Source: Lepidurus packardi
Lineage: Eukaryota; Arthropoda; Branchiopoda; Notostraca; Triopsidae
Length of the DNA: 64,000 bases
Direction: 5' to 3'
Assembly (NCBI GenBank): GCA_023053545.1
Contig: JAKZAN010000002.1
Span: 9,668,790 to 9,732,789, forward strand
Every line of letters starts with the position of its first letter. Position 1 is the stretch's first letter. The notes below the pieces were generated by a model that saw only the letters and a list, made by a program, of their open reading frames with translations, made no database searches and had not been told where the DNA came from. Positions 25,901-40,515 of this stretch are shown piece after piece. The translations under genes were made by a program, and so were the position numbers.

Positions 25901-27289
25901 GACTATAACAGTGTCTATCCACGTTTTTACCGATATGTTTTTAGCTTGGAAAAAAGGCGCAGCACCAACCCAAAAGCGACGAGCAAAAAGGGGATTTACC
26001 CAAAAGCCACGAGAGATTTCTCCGTTACTTCACTTCACGCTTCTCAAAGGAAAAAAACAACAAAAAACAGACAAAATATAGGCTTTCCAAAAGCTTCAAA
26101 GCCAACCCTCCTTACCAAAAACTCCTTAAGGAACATGTCAGGTAGTCTGACAGGTAACCGCAAGCAAAATGACACTACCTTGCAAGAAGAATACTACCTT
26201 CCTTTCTCGGGCGTTTGGTAAACGCAATTGGAATGAAAGATTTGCGTGCGCAAAAATCGTTTCTAAGAAGCGCAGGGCAGCCACGTACACACATTTTTAA
26301 AACAACATAAACAAATAATAACTAAGAAGAAAAAGCAAAACATGTAAACCCCATTTCCCCATATGAATATGCGAAGCGTTTCGAGTTTCTGGTTTCGATT
26401 GTAGCGTACCTCAAGGTTTCTTTTTTTTTTTTACAGTTTGGCACAACCTGAAAAGCGAAAAGGGTTTCTATTGGTTATTACAAACTATAAAGGTTCGAAC
26501 TCATGACAGTTTTAGTATCCCTTTAACTTCCCGTTAATCACATGGCTTGAAGACTGTAATGTCTTAACTTCTGGCTTTGCAACTTTTTCTAGTGTCTGCA
26601 CGTGGTTGCAAAACATAAAAATTATGAAAAAATTGTGAATACAAAAAGAATCCCACAGGCTCAATCTTGTCATAAAGGTATGCTAGAGGAAAAAACAGTT
26701 CCTAGCGATCATAACTTTCTTTGTTTGGCATCGCCCACCCAATTTAAACTGCCAAGCCGTAACTCGTGAGTCCTTTTGTGTGTCGCAAAGACTCAAACCT
26801 TAACGATTCTTCCACCTTATTACGTACTAATATGGTAAACGGTTAAAAAGCATGTGGGTACGTCGGGAAGACATCGTGTTACGTGAATGGGAGTTTAGAA
26901 GCTGATGCAAGCAAACGGAGAACTCGTAAAAGTTCCGTTAGGAAACCCTTTAATAATGTTGGATTTTAGTAATATTTTTATTTCATCCTTGGCTTAAATG
27001 ACTGGAAAAGCCCTCTGGGCTCAAAACTGTCAGAATCTTTTATTTTTCACATCTTTAATTTTTGCTTTATGGTACCCTAGCAGTAATACTGCTCCCCATC
27101 AGGCTGTTTGGCGAAAGAGGTGTGCCCAGAACGTGTCGAGAAAAGGAGTTTTAAACACGTGTGGTGGCCAGTACGACTCATTAAAAGTAATCAAGCATGC
27201 AACTCCGGATGATTGTCGACTCATCATTGACACACTTTAAACCCATTTCCAGTACAAACAAAAATAATAAGAAAAAATACGTATAACAA

Positions 27290-27700
27290 ATACACTTAAT
27301 AAAATATAGAGAAAATAAATATACTAAATGGAAATAATTCGAATTAAAATATAATTATCTCTATACACGCCTCCTCACCTGCAACCCTTTTTCTTAAGAA
27401 ATAAACGACGGTAACAAGCCTTACAAGCCGTATTAAAAATAAATTTAAAAAATACATAAATAAAATAATAATATTATATAAATAATAAATAAATAAAACA
27501 GATAAGAAAATAGACAGATAAATCATAAATAAATCATACATAATATAGATAAATAATAGAATAATTAAGTTATAAAGTAACCTTAATAGAGTCAATGTAG
27601 TACAATACATACACTAACTACATTAAATAAATTCACTAAATAATTTACAATAGATAATGAAAATAGATAAAATAAGATAAAATTGAAAAAACACAGTAAA
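27290..27700. repeat. AT-rich low-complexity tract
   Basis: The stretch is built largely of ataaata, aataaa and agataaa words with very few G or C. Its hydrophobic open frame on the minus strand is a by-product of the composition, so no gene is called. Confidence 0.7.
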
Positions 27701-30700
27701 ATAAAAAACTAAAGAGGACAAATTGTTAACAACAATATCGTTCGCACCATAATTTGCATTTACTAATGGTTAAATACACCCCTCCCCTCTTCACCCCCGC
27801 TTGTGTCCCCCACCCCCTTGCCTTGGATCTCGCGTCGTCATAAGCCTGTATAAGAGGACCAGTCAAGTGTATTGGCTGATCTAGATGGCTAGCAACAAGA
27901 ATCAAAAACAACTAAATCGAATACTCCTGTTTTCGTTTCTTGAAGATTAGTTCTGATGAACATGGGGGAGTGGGGGGAGGTTGCAGTACAGTAGTAGTAG
28001 ACAAGGGAAAGGAGAAGAAATAGCGGGCGTTAGAATGGTTAGAACAAGACATTTATCAGCGAAGAGAGAAACTAACAGCGTCTAGTGCCCCCGGGCTTAC
28101 AAGGGTAAAAAGTCCAGGGGGTGAAAAGGTAAAAATCAGGCATAAATTAGACTTTGGGGGAGGAAACTTGCTTGTCCACGAGTGGAAAACAGAGATTCTT
28201 ACAAGGAAAACGAAAATATGTTTTTTTTTGCGTGTTATTTTCTTTTATTTTTCTTTCTTAACAAGGTAGAATCGCCAGTATATAGGTTAAACCTTTACAT
28301 TGTGGTACAATTTGCACTTGAGGTTGGCTACCTAACGACTGGTTTCTCGACTCGTGGCAATTACTCCGATTTGAGCTAGCCGGTTCAATCGGTGTACGTA
28401 TGCTACACATAAAGGAAATCAAATGAGAAGTTTTAAAAAATTATAAAAAGTAAAGCGATGTTGGAGATCCAACCAGTCCACCAAAGATTCGCCATTTTAA
28501 GCCAAGAACACCTAAACAGAGCTCCCAAAACTGTCTGCTTGCACAAGTCTTCTCGTAAATTTCCTACGTCTTTTTAATATCCTCTAGTTAAAAACGGTAC
28601 GGTAAAGGTTCGGTAGTGATGGGCAGTGAATACATAAACCAAAAGTGAGAAGTTTGTTTCATAGAGAAAAATTTTGCGAACTCGTTACCATAAATCTGAG
28701 CATGCACTCACATAAACACACGCCAAGAAAGACATGAGCCAAATCTTTTGGCGGAGACGCCAAAAAGGATTTTGATAAGTATACGCAAAGGAGAACTGTT
28801 GGTAAACCGAAGTGGGTACAAGACTTTCCTGGAAAGTCCAATCTTGATTCTGTTAATGACACTTGTACGCCTAGACCAGTCAACACGCTCAGCTGCAACT
28901 TAAAAGTGGCAATAAACTTGTGTCCGAAAAGAAAGATTGCAACGGGTTTGAAGATGCAAAAATGAGGTCGCTAAAAAGTATCCATCCATAAGTTTCAATC
29001 CTTTTAGCGATTTTTTGCACCACTTTTGGTGTTCTCCCTTCTCTTATCGCTACGGAAACGTCAGTTACCTTTACATAATTAAGCAACTTTTTGTGCATTT
29101 ATAAGCCCACGGCTATGTTTCTACGACTCCAGTAGCATTTAGAAATGCACATACATGTTGTGTGTGTGATACTTATTTCGGTATGTATTAAAACTCCCAA
29201 GTCAAACAAAGGCTTCCCATCCATGTATATATCCATCCATGTTTATTTGTGTTTTTCCACACTCTTTTTCTCACGCCATTACATGGACAGGGACATTAGG
29301 GAAAATGGGCAATAAATAGATTTTCTTTGCCTATAAAGGATGGGTTCATCCATGCATATTCGTACCCTATGACTTGGTGTTAGGCTTGGTCTTCAGCTTT
29401 GTCATCCAACAAAAGGCCTTCTAACTTAAAAAAACGAAAAAAGTAAAAACAAAAACAACAACAAAAAAAAAAAAGAAAACACGAGTGTTCTGTTATTAGC
29501 CTCAAGGAACTCATTTTCGGCTCCTTTTGGGATTTTTAGGGTCCAAGATTAGGCCTCTACCATACAAGAATTACCTTCAACATCACCCGCACGTCGTAAG
29601 AATCTTTGCTACGCAATTTGAGTACGGCCTAAAGGGACAACCGTATGTGCAGAACCAGTTTTGGAATGCGTAACCGTTACCACGCAATGAAACGATTTTG
29701 TATCCACAATTATACGTTTTCTGTAATCGGTTTTCCGCTTTTGGTTAGGAAAAAACTGTAAAGTTTGTCTCGCCCCCCCGCCTTTTTCCCAGAAAAGGAG
29801 AAGAACAGAAAAAAGAACTTTCCTTAAAGAGACGCTATTTACTTTTACTAAAGCTGATGTGTGGATATCCTGCCTCTTCAAACTAGAAAACCTGCAGCTA
29901 TTGGTCCAAAAGCGGTGATGTAATACCCTGCGTGCTGCGGCTAAACGGGGACGACCCGCAAAAGAAAAAGACTTTTCTTTATTAAGTTTAAAACCAAAAA
30001 ATCCGTAAATTTTCTTCCAGTTTAACGGCCAAACATACTACTCGACCTTTCTCCCGCAGCATGGTTTTCCTATTAGGCATTTTTACGGAATATTGAAACG
30101 TACCCCATAACCTTAAGAGTTTTGCACTTTTTACCTGTTCAACGCAATATTTTCTGTTTCAACTAACACTACTTCCCAATTTGACAAACTGGACTTTTAA
30201 AAGTAATCAGCCGGACAGTGACAGTGTGCTCATTAGGTTCCAAGCAGGTTTTTGTAGATACCCGTATTGGTTTTTTCCTATAGCTCGGTCCTTAGACGCC
30301 GGAAGGAAAAATAATTTAAAAAAAGTGTCCCCTTGACAACCTCAGCATCCTAATACAGACGGACCAAATACTCGAAATACTCCCATCCCTTAGGGAAAAA
30401 CGATTTCGCATAGCGACAAAAGTCAACTAACCGGCCTCGGAATCCAAATCACGCAAAGACATATAGGATACCGGTAAAAGGCCGGGGTCAGAATTAATAA
30501 TAAGGAGAAAGCTCTTAAATGCTTTTCTTTAAGACCGTTTGGGGCAAATGTGGCAGGTTAAAAGTCTACGAACTGGACCACAAGGAACTTCCGTTCTCCC
30601 AAAAGAAATTTACGAGGTAAAAAATCAGCCTTGACAAGGACGTTTCTTGCCCATTACTAGCTGGTGTGGTTTAATGCCTACCTTATAGATCGCACGATAT

Positions 30701-31659
30701 ATCACGTTCCTTGTGAAAATGCGGGCTTATCTCTAAAACAATAAAGGAAAAACGAAAAGGTTCCAACGCAAGCGCAACGCATTCCAGCGCAATCCAAAAC
30801 GGACAGCAGGCTGAATGGACGTTGCCAGCCTTGCCCGTACTGCTCCCGTCCCTCGCTTCGTATTGGCCCAACCAATCTACTGCTACTCGGTATTATACCA
30901 ACACGTGAATTGGTTATCAAACATGACCCACTTTTAAACGATCCAAAGGTGAGGATAGACAAAACGTGAAGGTAATCATGCGAGGTCTTGCAGTGTTTTC
31001 TGCAGATTTCGCGGCCCATTTGGCACTTCGTAACGGTTAACGGAAGACCAATTCGCCAAGAAGTTTTGCTCAACTGAGTGGCCAGAAAGCTCGAACCATT
31101 TGAAGGCATGTTCCCGTGAGATCATCCTTAAAAAAGCTTATAACTACACGGAATTACATTAATCCTTAGGAAAAAACTTTTATAATCAATGCTTCCGACT
31201 TTCAGCTGTACGTAAGAGCCATAGCATTCAAGCAAATTAATGCGGATTGGATAAGGCACGTAACTCGTAAATTTCAGCATGATTGCAATCCCAGAGGTTT
31301 CTGCACCTTGAGATCTTTAATCACTTTTTGACATGTAGCGTTTTTCAATCCATAGAACCTGCTGATACCGGGGAAAACGCACACTTATAATATATGGTTC
31401 AATGGACTGGCGGGCGTGGCTGGGTGGCAACAAGTTTGGGATTATGATTCGAGATTTACAAGAAAAACGGCATAAAAAGTTGCGTGAAACAAAGAAAAAT
31501 GGCTTAACACGCTTGGTGACTACAGTGACATGCAGAACAAATGTTTGACCATCTGAATAAGCCCCAAAAATGTCTAGCAAAAAAGCAATGGAAACTATAC
31601 AAATGGGTTAGGTTGAAATTAAACAGGTAAAAGTAGCTACATAAGTAAAAATATACTAA

Positions 31660-31744
31660 AAAACGTTTATACGGATAACATATATCACATTATTATAATA
31701 CAGTATTATCATAAGTTGATATATGTTATTCGCATAAAGTTTTA
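31660..31744. repeat. AT-rich inverted repeat with 28-nt arms
   Basis: 31660-31687 pairs with 31717-31744 at 23 of 28 positions around a 29-nt centre that is itself partly self-complementary. The following 250 nt is dense in short palindromic words (gtattg/caatac, gtacaa/ttgtac), suggesting a degraded inverted-repeat element extending to about 31990. Confidence 0.55.
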
Positions 31745-34700
31745 CACTATTTTTATGCATGTTTATGCACTGTATTCAATACACTTTCAATGTGTTTGAT
31801 CCTTGTCAGCACTTCCAAACATGTAATCGTATTGTCAATACAATTTATAGTACCTCCAAATAATTCTTTCATTTTACAGAACACTTTTGTACAATACTTG
31901 TACAGTATTGTACAACGCAAGTACACAATTTGAAATTCTCGACTATGATGATTACCATAGTATTGACACGTACATTAATACACTTGTCAACACTTGGTAA
32001 AGGAGTAGATTTTCTGCATACAAGGCGCAATTATTTCCTTTTGCTGACCGGATTTTCTAAACTTAATAGTAGTACAATACAAGATCGTATAACTAAAATA
32101 TAGGTATTGTATATAAGGTATTCTCGGAATCAGACGCATCATTAAAACCAGGTTGAGTTTGGCAAAAACCCGGCGGCCGCCAGACTTCACGTGTTCAGAG
32201 AATGAGAAGAGAAAAGGGGGCGACAAGTTCACACAACTCCAACCTTCTTTAACTATATAAGGTAAGCTTATACGTACATTTTTTTCTCTTTAACATGTCG
32301 TCTATGTTCCCTACAGAGGTCCATCGTCTCCGGCTGGAAACTCGAACGCCTTTTACCGTCTGTCAAACGGAGTCACGTCAGATACAACTTTCCCGCCACG
32401 TAAGATTAACCAGTAATTCCAGCCCAAGGGAGGCTTAATGCTTCACATCTCACATTGTGAAAACATGTTGGCCCTGTCCAACAGCCAGTATTGACAAGTA
32501 ACAAAACAGCTATTGAGGATCCTGTCATGTTTATGCATAAGCCAATAACAAAAAAAAAAAAATTAAAAAATAACACTACCTGTTCACTTCGCGTCGCGCA
32601 AAAATCCTTGGACCTTGCATCCGGGATTCTCGCGGCTTTCTCACCAGCGTTTTACGAGGTCCCCGCATAGCTTCTGTAGTCCAGAATCCTGACATGGAAT
32701 TTTCGATATTGCGATACGAGGAGTACTAAACTAGTCTGCATGATGTAGAGGAGTTTTGCTTGCAGGTAACAGGAGGGATTAGATTTTAAATTATCCATTT
32801 TGTTCTTCTTTTGCTTGTGTAGGTGGCGCCAAGCCACTTAACGCGTCAAATGGGTTCTTTTAACTAACAAAGTACTCTTGCACTGGTATTTACCCAACTA
32901 TGACTAACTAAAAACCCACGAAAAGTGTCTGGCTATATCATGCAAAAGACTTTGCGCCAAGTTTTGGCTTCTTCGTGAAATATTAAAGGTCGTATATATT
33001 CCAATTCGGCACGAGGTTTCACAGGTAATAATGCCAAATGTCAGGCGAACCTCTTCCATCGGGACCTGTAACAACCTGTAACACTATTTCAACACATACA
33101 ATATACTATACTATAAATAGGACATTTAGAATAGCCAATTATACACTTTGCATGCAAGTGTAGATGGAAATTACCAAATTACCCTTGCGCAAACTAAGTC
33201 TCACCTTGCATTCCTTCGTACATGTCGTGTTATGTATACGAAGTATATTCGAAGAACAAAACCGAACCAAACGGCAAAAACGACATTGAGAAAGACAGGC
33301 CATTTGATAACCAAACGGGTTGTTAGTTGTCATTCTCTATATTCAATGTAATTAAAATTTTGAGTAGCTTTTTAATACTAGAGCTAGTTAATACGTAGGT
33401 TTCTATTCTGTGCTGGAATAAAACTGGCTACAAATCTTAAGATGATACGAATTTGATTGCAGGGTCCTTTTGGGACTGAAAGCGCCTTAATGGAAATAGC
33501 ACTGAGCCTAGACGTCTTTGTCTGCGGTTACCGCTGGGCGCGAAAAACCACAGCTCGGTACAACATTTCCTAACGAGTCCAAAATACCCGAAAAAAGTTT
33601 AGCTCTTTTATTATTTAGCCCTTCGGGAAGTAACACAATGTATCGGTATGACTAGCAAATGTAGCTAATAATCTGTCTGTTTTCTATTGAAAACATAAAA
33701 ACCCGTCAAAAGTCCAAGTTTTTCTTGGCGGTAAATGAAAGCAACTCCGCCATGTGGGAGCCTGGTAACGCCTGGTAACGCCACCTAAAGTTGGTCTTGT
33801 TTGATAGAATACCTTGTTAGTAAAAATAACAGGGCGAAAAGCCCCCGTAGCTCCTTGCTTCCCACACTACTATTTACATAGCTACAAATCCGAAGCCAAA
33901 ACCCTATTCCATAAACAATCCGAGACGTTAAACTACCGTTGGGAATCGACAAGCAATGAATGTTTAACAAACTCTACAAAGTATGCAAGCATCCTACAGC
34001 TAACCTCAAAACTCCTTAACTAACAATCAAGGCTCAAAAACCATAGGCTCACGAGACGCTTTCTTCAAAAGCCTTGATTGGAGAAAGTTTGGTGTTGTAA
34101 TAAATTCAGTTCTTTTTCTGCAAAGCTTCCAACGTAACTATTAAACTCCATTAAAAAGATGCGCTATGTTTAGAGCTATGGGCGTTCTTCTTCCTTTTTT
34201 GGGGCAATGTTTTTTTTTTCACGTTCTCTGACATTTCTCACAAGGGGGAGTAATAGGACCGCCCCTAGCAGAATTCATTGCAGCTGAAAGTTTTACAGAG
34301 AAGGCTGCTCATACTAGTCTATTTCATAGCTATAAGCTCACAAGTAGGTGCTATGTTTGTGTGTATGTGCATTTTTAGATAGCGGCTTTCGGTAAGAGGA
34401 ACACGAGGGCAAGTTGTGCGGGCGGGCTCACGCTCACGAAGCACCCGAGGATGTGAAAACATGAGAATTTTGAGGGGCTTGTCAAAAGACATGCATAACC
34501 CAAACCGTGCCCAACAATCGGCATTTTTTTCGGATAAAACCCTAACTTTTCTTCTCTTTGACAAAGACAAGTGATGTCTTCCACTTAACAAGTCCTGACC
34601 TTTAACGAACCAACGAAACAATCCAATATTTCAAACGCAATCCAACGCTACACAATGCGACCAAGCGACAAAAAAACTCGAAGATACTGTTCCATTTACC

Positions 34701-36106
34701 TTCTCTTTTTAATATTTTTATTTCCAAACTATAGCGCCATAGCACTTACTAGAAACCTCGCCATCAATAATGGAGGTAGGAGAGGCAAAAAAACCTTGTT
34801 TCTATTGTTTCGCATGCCAGGACCTCTAGAAGTATTTGGATTTCACATTAAAAAAAATCGAAAATGGAATCCAAATGGTCCGTTACGGTTTCGCAATCTG
34901 GCGAAAAACGCAAGAAAATCGTGCACGACACCTATCCGGTTTGTCAAAGCTGTCTTATATGCTTGTGACCCATTTGGTTCTCGCAGATTTTATATAATAT
35001 CATACGGAGAAATAAGAAGGTAGTTTACTTTTTCCCTTCCAAACTTATACAACTAGAACAGCGTGGGCTGTGTATCCTGTAGTGCAATTAGCAAAAGGGC
35101 TGTAACTCTGACTTAAAAACAAAAGAAAAAGTAAACTGTTATCGGTTATTCACATATATACAGAGAAATGCTCTCCGTTTGAAGGCAGAAGCAAAAGTTG
35201 ATGTTATAAAACGATTGCCGCTGGCTTGGCGTTATTACGTTTTCCTTTTCAACCGTTTACGACTAGCAAAGATACGTGGAGCAGTTTAGAACTCGCATAA
35301 TTGCTAAGATGTCAATCGGGTTTTTTCGCTTTTTTTTCGGAATATGTGGCATCGAAACGTCCTTCCACGTGGGACACGAATTCATGCCACGACCTACCTC
35401 AATTATAATAGGAGCTCCCGTTGCAACTCTTAAAAAGAGAAGGATAATTGCAACAAATATTGACTATTTATAGAAGTATCAAGGATTTTGCAAAACCAAT
35501 TGAGAATAGGTTCGGCTAATTTTTTCCCCAGTAAAGCGCGAAGGACAGTTGAGGGATAGCCAACTGACAAACAGCAAGGTCCCCAAATTTCCTGATCAAG
35601 ACCTTTTCTTATACAAACTGCTATCAGTATAAGGACAGGATACATGGAAACGGTAAACGAGGGGAAAATAATGTAAGCAGGCACGCACGCCAAACAAAGG
35701 GAGTTAGCTACTGGCATGCATTATCGAAATAACTCAATGTAAGTGTGTCGACGATATGTACATGCCTTATAGAGCGATATCTGTACACACTGAAACAATT
35801 TCTTGCTAGCTGCTATCTTTTATGCCATAATACTTTTGCAAACATATTTGCATTATCCTAATTTGTCTCAGAAACGTAATTTGGGGGTATTCATTACTTA
35901 AATTTGTAGAATTTCAACTAAACTAATACGAATCTGTGCCAGCGGCGTTAGTGGGGAATTCTTACCAAGTGTATCTCTATTTGTTGCAAAATTACAGCAA
36001 CGTTTTCCCGTGTTCAGCATCCCTGTAAAATATAAAAAGATTCATTTTCTTCATTTTACTTTTTAACTCTTTATTTTATTTATATTATTTACTATAGTTT
36101 ATCTAC

Positions 36107-36251
36107 GCATTCACTTATTTTGCAACCTATTTTTATCCAATTTAATTGTACAAAGAAATATTGCAAAATATATACCATACGTACACTTACTTTGCAATCT
36201 TTCTTTATAGAATTGCATTGTATTAAGAAAGATTGCAAAATAAGTGAATGC
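36107..36251. repeat. Nested inverted repeat: two tandem hairpin units
   Basis: The inner arms 36184-36205 and 36225-36246 are complementary at 21 of 22 positions around a 19-nt loop. The outer arms 36107-36125 and 36233-36251 are perfectly complementary over 19 nt. The left half (36107-36175) is a diverged copy of the right half, so the structure looks like a duplicated hairpin. No protein is supported. It may be an element relic or a hairpin RNA. Confidence 0.65.
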
Positions 36252-37574
36252 TTCATTTCCCAATAAACATGCTTTGTATTTGTAGCTACAATTTGGTATA
36301 AATTGCCAATTATAACGATGTTTATAATATTTCGCGTGCAATTTTGTAAGTTTTGGTTATACATTAAAAGTAAATTTGCGCACTACAAACACTACTGGTT
36401 TGTTTTTTTAGTTTTATGGACCTACGAAGTATAGGGTGAGAGTGTCTTGTAAAGAGAGACGTGAACCTTTTTCTCAGAATTCTCATAAGTTATCCTCCAC
36501 GGCCGTTGGCGAAAAAGCGACACCATAAGAATATAAAAATTGTGCTGCCCTGAAACTTGCATGGCATAGATATTATCCGTGAGCAACGACCTGGCCTCAT
36601 ATCAAACCTGTTTTCTGCATTTGGACTTTATGCCATTGTGAGTGTCCTAATGACAAGAGTCTTTCCAAAGCCTTCTTTTTCCCCAAACTTCTTTCATACA
36701 GAGATACTTCGCCTTTAAGCTCGACTCCTCCTCCTCCTTAACCCCGACAGCGCCAAAATTCCATTCTCCCTTTTCATGGCATTCAAGTTTTTACAAAGAA
36801 ATGCCCTCCAAGAAGTCGAAATCATCTTATACCGTCTTCAGATACGTACCCAAACAATACCTACAGGCGAAATACTCCCAACTTGAAGAACGTAAAGATA
36901 TCACCTACGAAAAATACGAGTAAAACTCTTTTAACCCCCCCAACAAGGTAATCCAAGGCTGGTTAAAAACAATTTCCTGAATACCAACGTCGTGAACCTT
37001 CGCAATTTGCCGCTTTAGTATTCGCCAAGGCTGCGCATGCCGGAATTTGCAAAATTTTCCGCTTGGAGAGCCAGTGGAATTTTTCTTCTAAAAAAAGAAA
37101 AGTACCTCAGAATAAAAACAAATGTAAAATTCCGCCAGAAAAAGGTAAACGGCGCTTTTTCAACATACGAAATATCACCTATCAGGTGAGTGAGGACTTT
37201 AACGATTATGCAAACCGGGACATAAAACCAGCATGGCAATCCAAATGGATCCCAGCAAGACTTGATGCAAATTTCGATTCCTGTACCCTTCTACGTCACC
37301 TGTCACAATGGAACTAAACAAGCGTAGACACCAAAAGAGAATGCCGTTTTAAAAACATTTCGAGAAACGCCAGACCGGTACGTTAATGTTATTTTATATG
37401 GACGAATAAAATTCCCTGTTAATGTTTGGGCTCAACCGGAATTAGGTCACGGGGTACGAAGGAGAGCCGTTTTATCACCTAAGGTTTCCGAACGTACCCG
37501 AGTTTCTTTACATTGGAACCCGAAAACCAATTTTCAAATGGTTTGGCCTTTAGGGGCTTTTCGAGGCGGTGCGA

Positions 37575-37608
37575 CCCGAAACGTGTCCAAACAGGTTCAC
37601 GTTTCGGG
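37575..37608. repeat. Short perfect hairpin
   Basis: CCCGAAACGTG (37575-37585) and CACGTTTCGGG (37598-37608) are perfect 11-nt complements around a 12-nt loop. No neighbouring gene explains it. Confidence 0.5.
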
Positions 37609-40515
37609 CTAAAACCCCCCAATTTTACCTGCACTGCACTTCCCAAAGCTTCCACGAAAGCGCGGGAACTCATGACCCAAGCCAGCAGGAGAGGATGAGA
37701 ATCTTTTTGCTCTTTCGCCTTGTAAGTTCTGATGTATGGTGCTTAATAGCCAGAAAGAGAAACGCAAGGAAAACTTGTTCGCTTTTTCCTGTCTTTTTTC
37801 CCTTAAAAAGTGGGATACAGAGATCCTGTAATTTATTGGGATAGTAAATGTTACCTTTCCCGGTCACCATCTTTGCAAAAAATCATAAACATCTCTAGCC
37901 GAATGCTTTTTGACCACATGATAAAAGGTTGTGTACCTTATCAGAGATTAACTACTCTTTATACCACAGTATTCAACCCAAGCAGAAAGCGCCAACTCGA
38001 GCCAAGCACGTCGCGGAATGATCATCCCTGGGCCAAGAGAAAGTTTGGGCACTCCGAAACGGTTCTTGTATACCTTCTTTGTGAAAAGCAATAGTTACAA
38101 TCTTGGCCGCTCACAGTCAAAGTTCCCCCAACAAGTCTCTGGCATTTCATTTTTCCGGTTCGGCAGAATTTTCGGGCAGCTATGCTAATTAGACGATGAT
38201 GGATAAATCACAAAGAACTTTCGCACAGTTCACGTCAGGCGGTAGTATATCCTGTCTTTTTTAAAAAAGAAAGACCAACAAAATAAAATAAAAGACACTC
38301 GCTGCATAAAACCACCATATTTTGCAGACAAACGCTAATCAAAGCTGCATAAAAGACTGCCCAGGGGGTCGCATTAGTTTCACTGCTGAAACTGACACCC
38401 ACCGCTTTAAAATCTCTTTCTTATTTAAGATTTTGTCAACAAACGTTCCTACCCTTTTGTCCTAAAGGAATCGGCAAAACTTTTACAGTTCCCGAAATTT
38501 TTAATTACTCACTGTATTGTTCTTAACCGCTGAGTAACGACGAATTCAAAATTCAAACCAAGCTGAGCCGTTCCCCTTTCCCGCTTCTTTTTTAAACTTT
38601 CATTGTCTTTCATTGTTGCTCGCTCCTGTTAACAACGAAAATAGGCGTTAAAAGCCGCTTTTCAGCTTGTTCTTCTACCTACGCGCAAAGAAAATACAAA
38701 CAATAAAAGATTAGGAAAGAAGAGAAAATCGTTGAAGAATCGTGCCCTGGGGCTCGGACTGTTTACAAAATGGGCAAAAAGGGAGAGTAGTCAACTAAGG
38801 GTAGAATCCGCGACCGGGCGGGGCTTAACGTACGGTTCGGGTTGACAACAAGCTCCCGTTAACGTACCGTGGCATGATCGTAATGTTTATGTACTGTCTA
38901 AAAAGAGACCAAGAAATCGAATTACATACTTATGCCTCTCACAAGTAGAGAAAGATAGCGAAAGAAAACTCCCTTTTTGTGTGACAACTTAAAAACCGTC
39001 TAGGGAGAGTTTAATGGCTTTGCTTCCCACCTTCTCATAGCCAAAACACTTTGAAAAACGAACAGAATGAACCCCCTTTTTCTTCCAACGTTCTCTTTGA
39101 CCCTTATCTCTCCAAGTTCTTCGACCTAGATTCAAGCATTTTAAAAAACTTGGCCGCGGCCTTACAGGAGAGGTCATTTAAGTATGGTTTTGGGTATAAT
39201 CTTTTGGGATTCACTACTCACAACCCATGCGTTCTTCAGAAGTAAAACGGTTATTAATATTCAACAACAGCTCTCAACATAAGAGACTAGAACTCTATTA
39301 ATAGAAAGCTTAAACGCTGACGGGTCTAACATTATGGATGTTTGACCCTTCGTCAGCACCGCGAGGTTTGTAGCGTTATGCTTGGACCAACCAGGAGTGA
39401 CGTGAGCATCTGTCAACCATTAACTACCCAGAAGCTTACTTTTCGAGGCCGGTGAATGACAAACGTTCTTCCTAGAAATGGATATCTGATCCAACTAAGA
39501 GAACAAGCCTAAACCACCACACATAGCGGCATGATAAGCCGGGCTATAATAAACGATAAAACTTTCTATTGAAGTTATTCCTTAGCTGCCAAAAGTATCA
39601 ACATCCTACGGAGAAGAAATGCAAATTGGCTGATGGATTCCTCTCGAGCCTTTTTCATCAGAGAGCCCTTGTTAACTATAAATGCAAGGTTGTGTGGATG
39701 AGTGCCCTTATAATAAAAATACGCGCCCTTGTAGAGTCCCAAATGCCGATAAATGCCTGAACAGGATTCCTCTCTTACCAGCAACCATTTCGAAGAATTT
39801 TTTTTTTAAACAAAAAAGCTGGTGTAACGAGTAAGAGCAATTAATATGCAGAGACAACTTTCGCTCTCAGCTTTCTATCCATCTACAACCCTTAAATGCT
39901 ACGGTTGCATAAATTGCTGCGGGTATGGAATACTCATGAGGACGCTGCGTGGTACGTCTCGTACAACTCTTGTTGTCACTTTCGTTTTGATAGCTTCAAG
40001 GAAGATTTCTATGAACGCATCCTTAAATGAGCTCCCCAACAAGGTATGTACTACTATACCTGAGCAGCTGCTGGCCAAAAAACAGACCACACTTGCAACT
40101 GTTTATGATCTGGTAAATGCGCTATAGCACACTCATGGGGCATAGCACCTAACGCATGCGGAAATGCACATAAATACATATGTGGGATGGAGTTTTAAAC
40201 AAGGGCAAGAGTGTGAATGTGCCCACTGCTCATCCTCAACAAGTCCGGTCGGCTTCATTAGCCCATTTCCTGTTCCGTGTACTATGACCGAAGCCCCATA
40301 TGCCTAGTTATGTGTGTAGGTGTGTTCCAATGTGGAATGCAAATACAGGAGCTGGTTGACGAGAATGAGAATACCGTAATACTGGTCTGCTTAACAGCTT
40401 TTCGTACAATTAGATTCCACATGAGCGTCCATGTGTGAAAGACCAGAGAACATTCTGCCTCTATAACAAGTACACCTCCAGTGGGTTTTTTAACCGTTTC
40501 CAAGTTAAATAAGCT

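Noticed and set aside
27344-27610. Hydrophobic minus-strand frame resembling a membrane protein
   Set aside because: It consists of Ile, Leu, Tyr and Phe codons generated by an ataaata-type low-complexity tract.
36720-37320. Plus-strand frames with repeated text like ITYEKYE and ITYQVSEDF
   Set aside because: The similarity is short, the frames are broken by stops, and no splice sites joined them convincingly.
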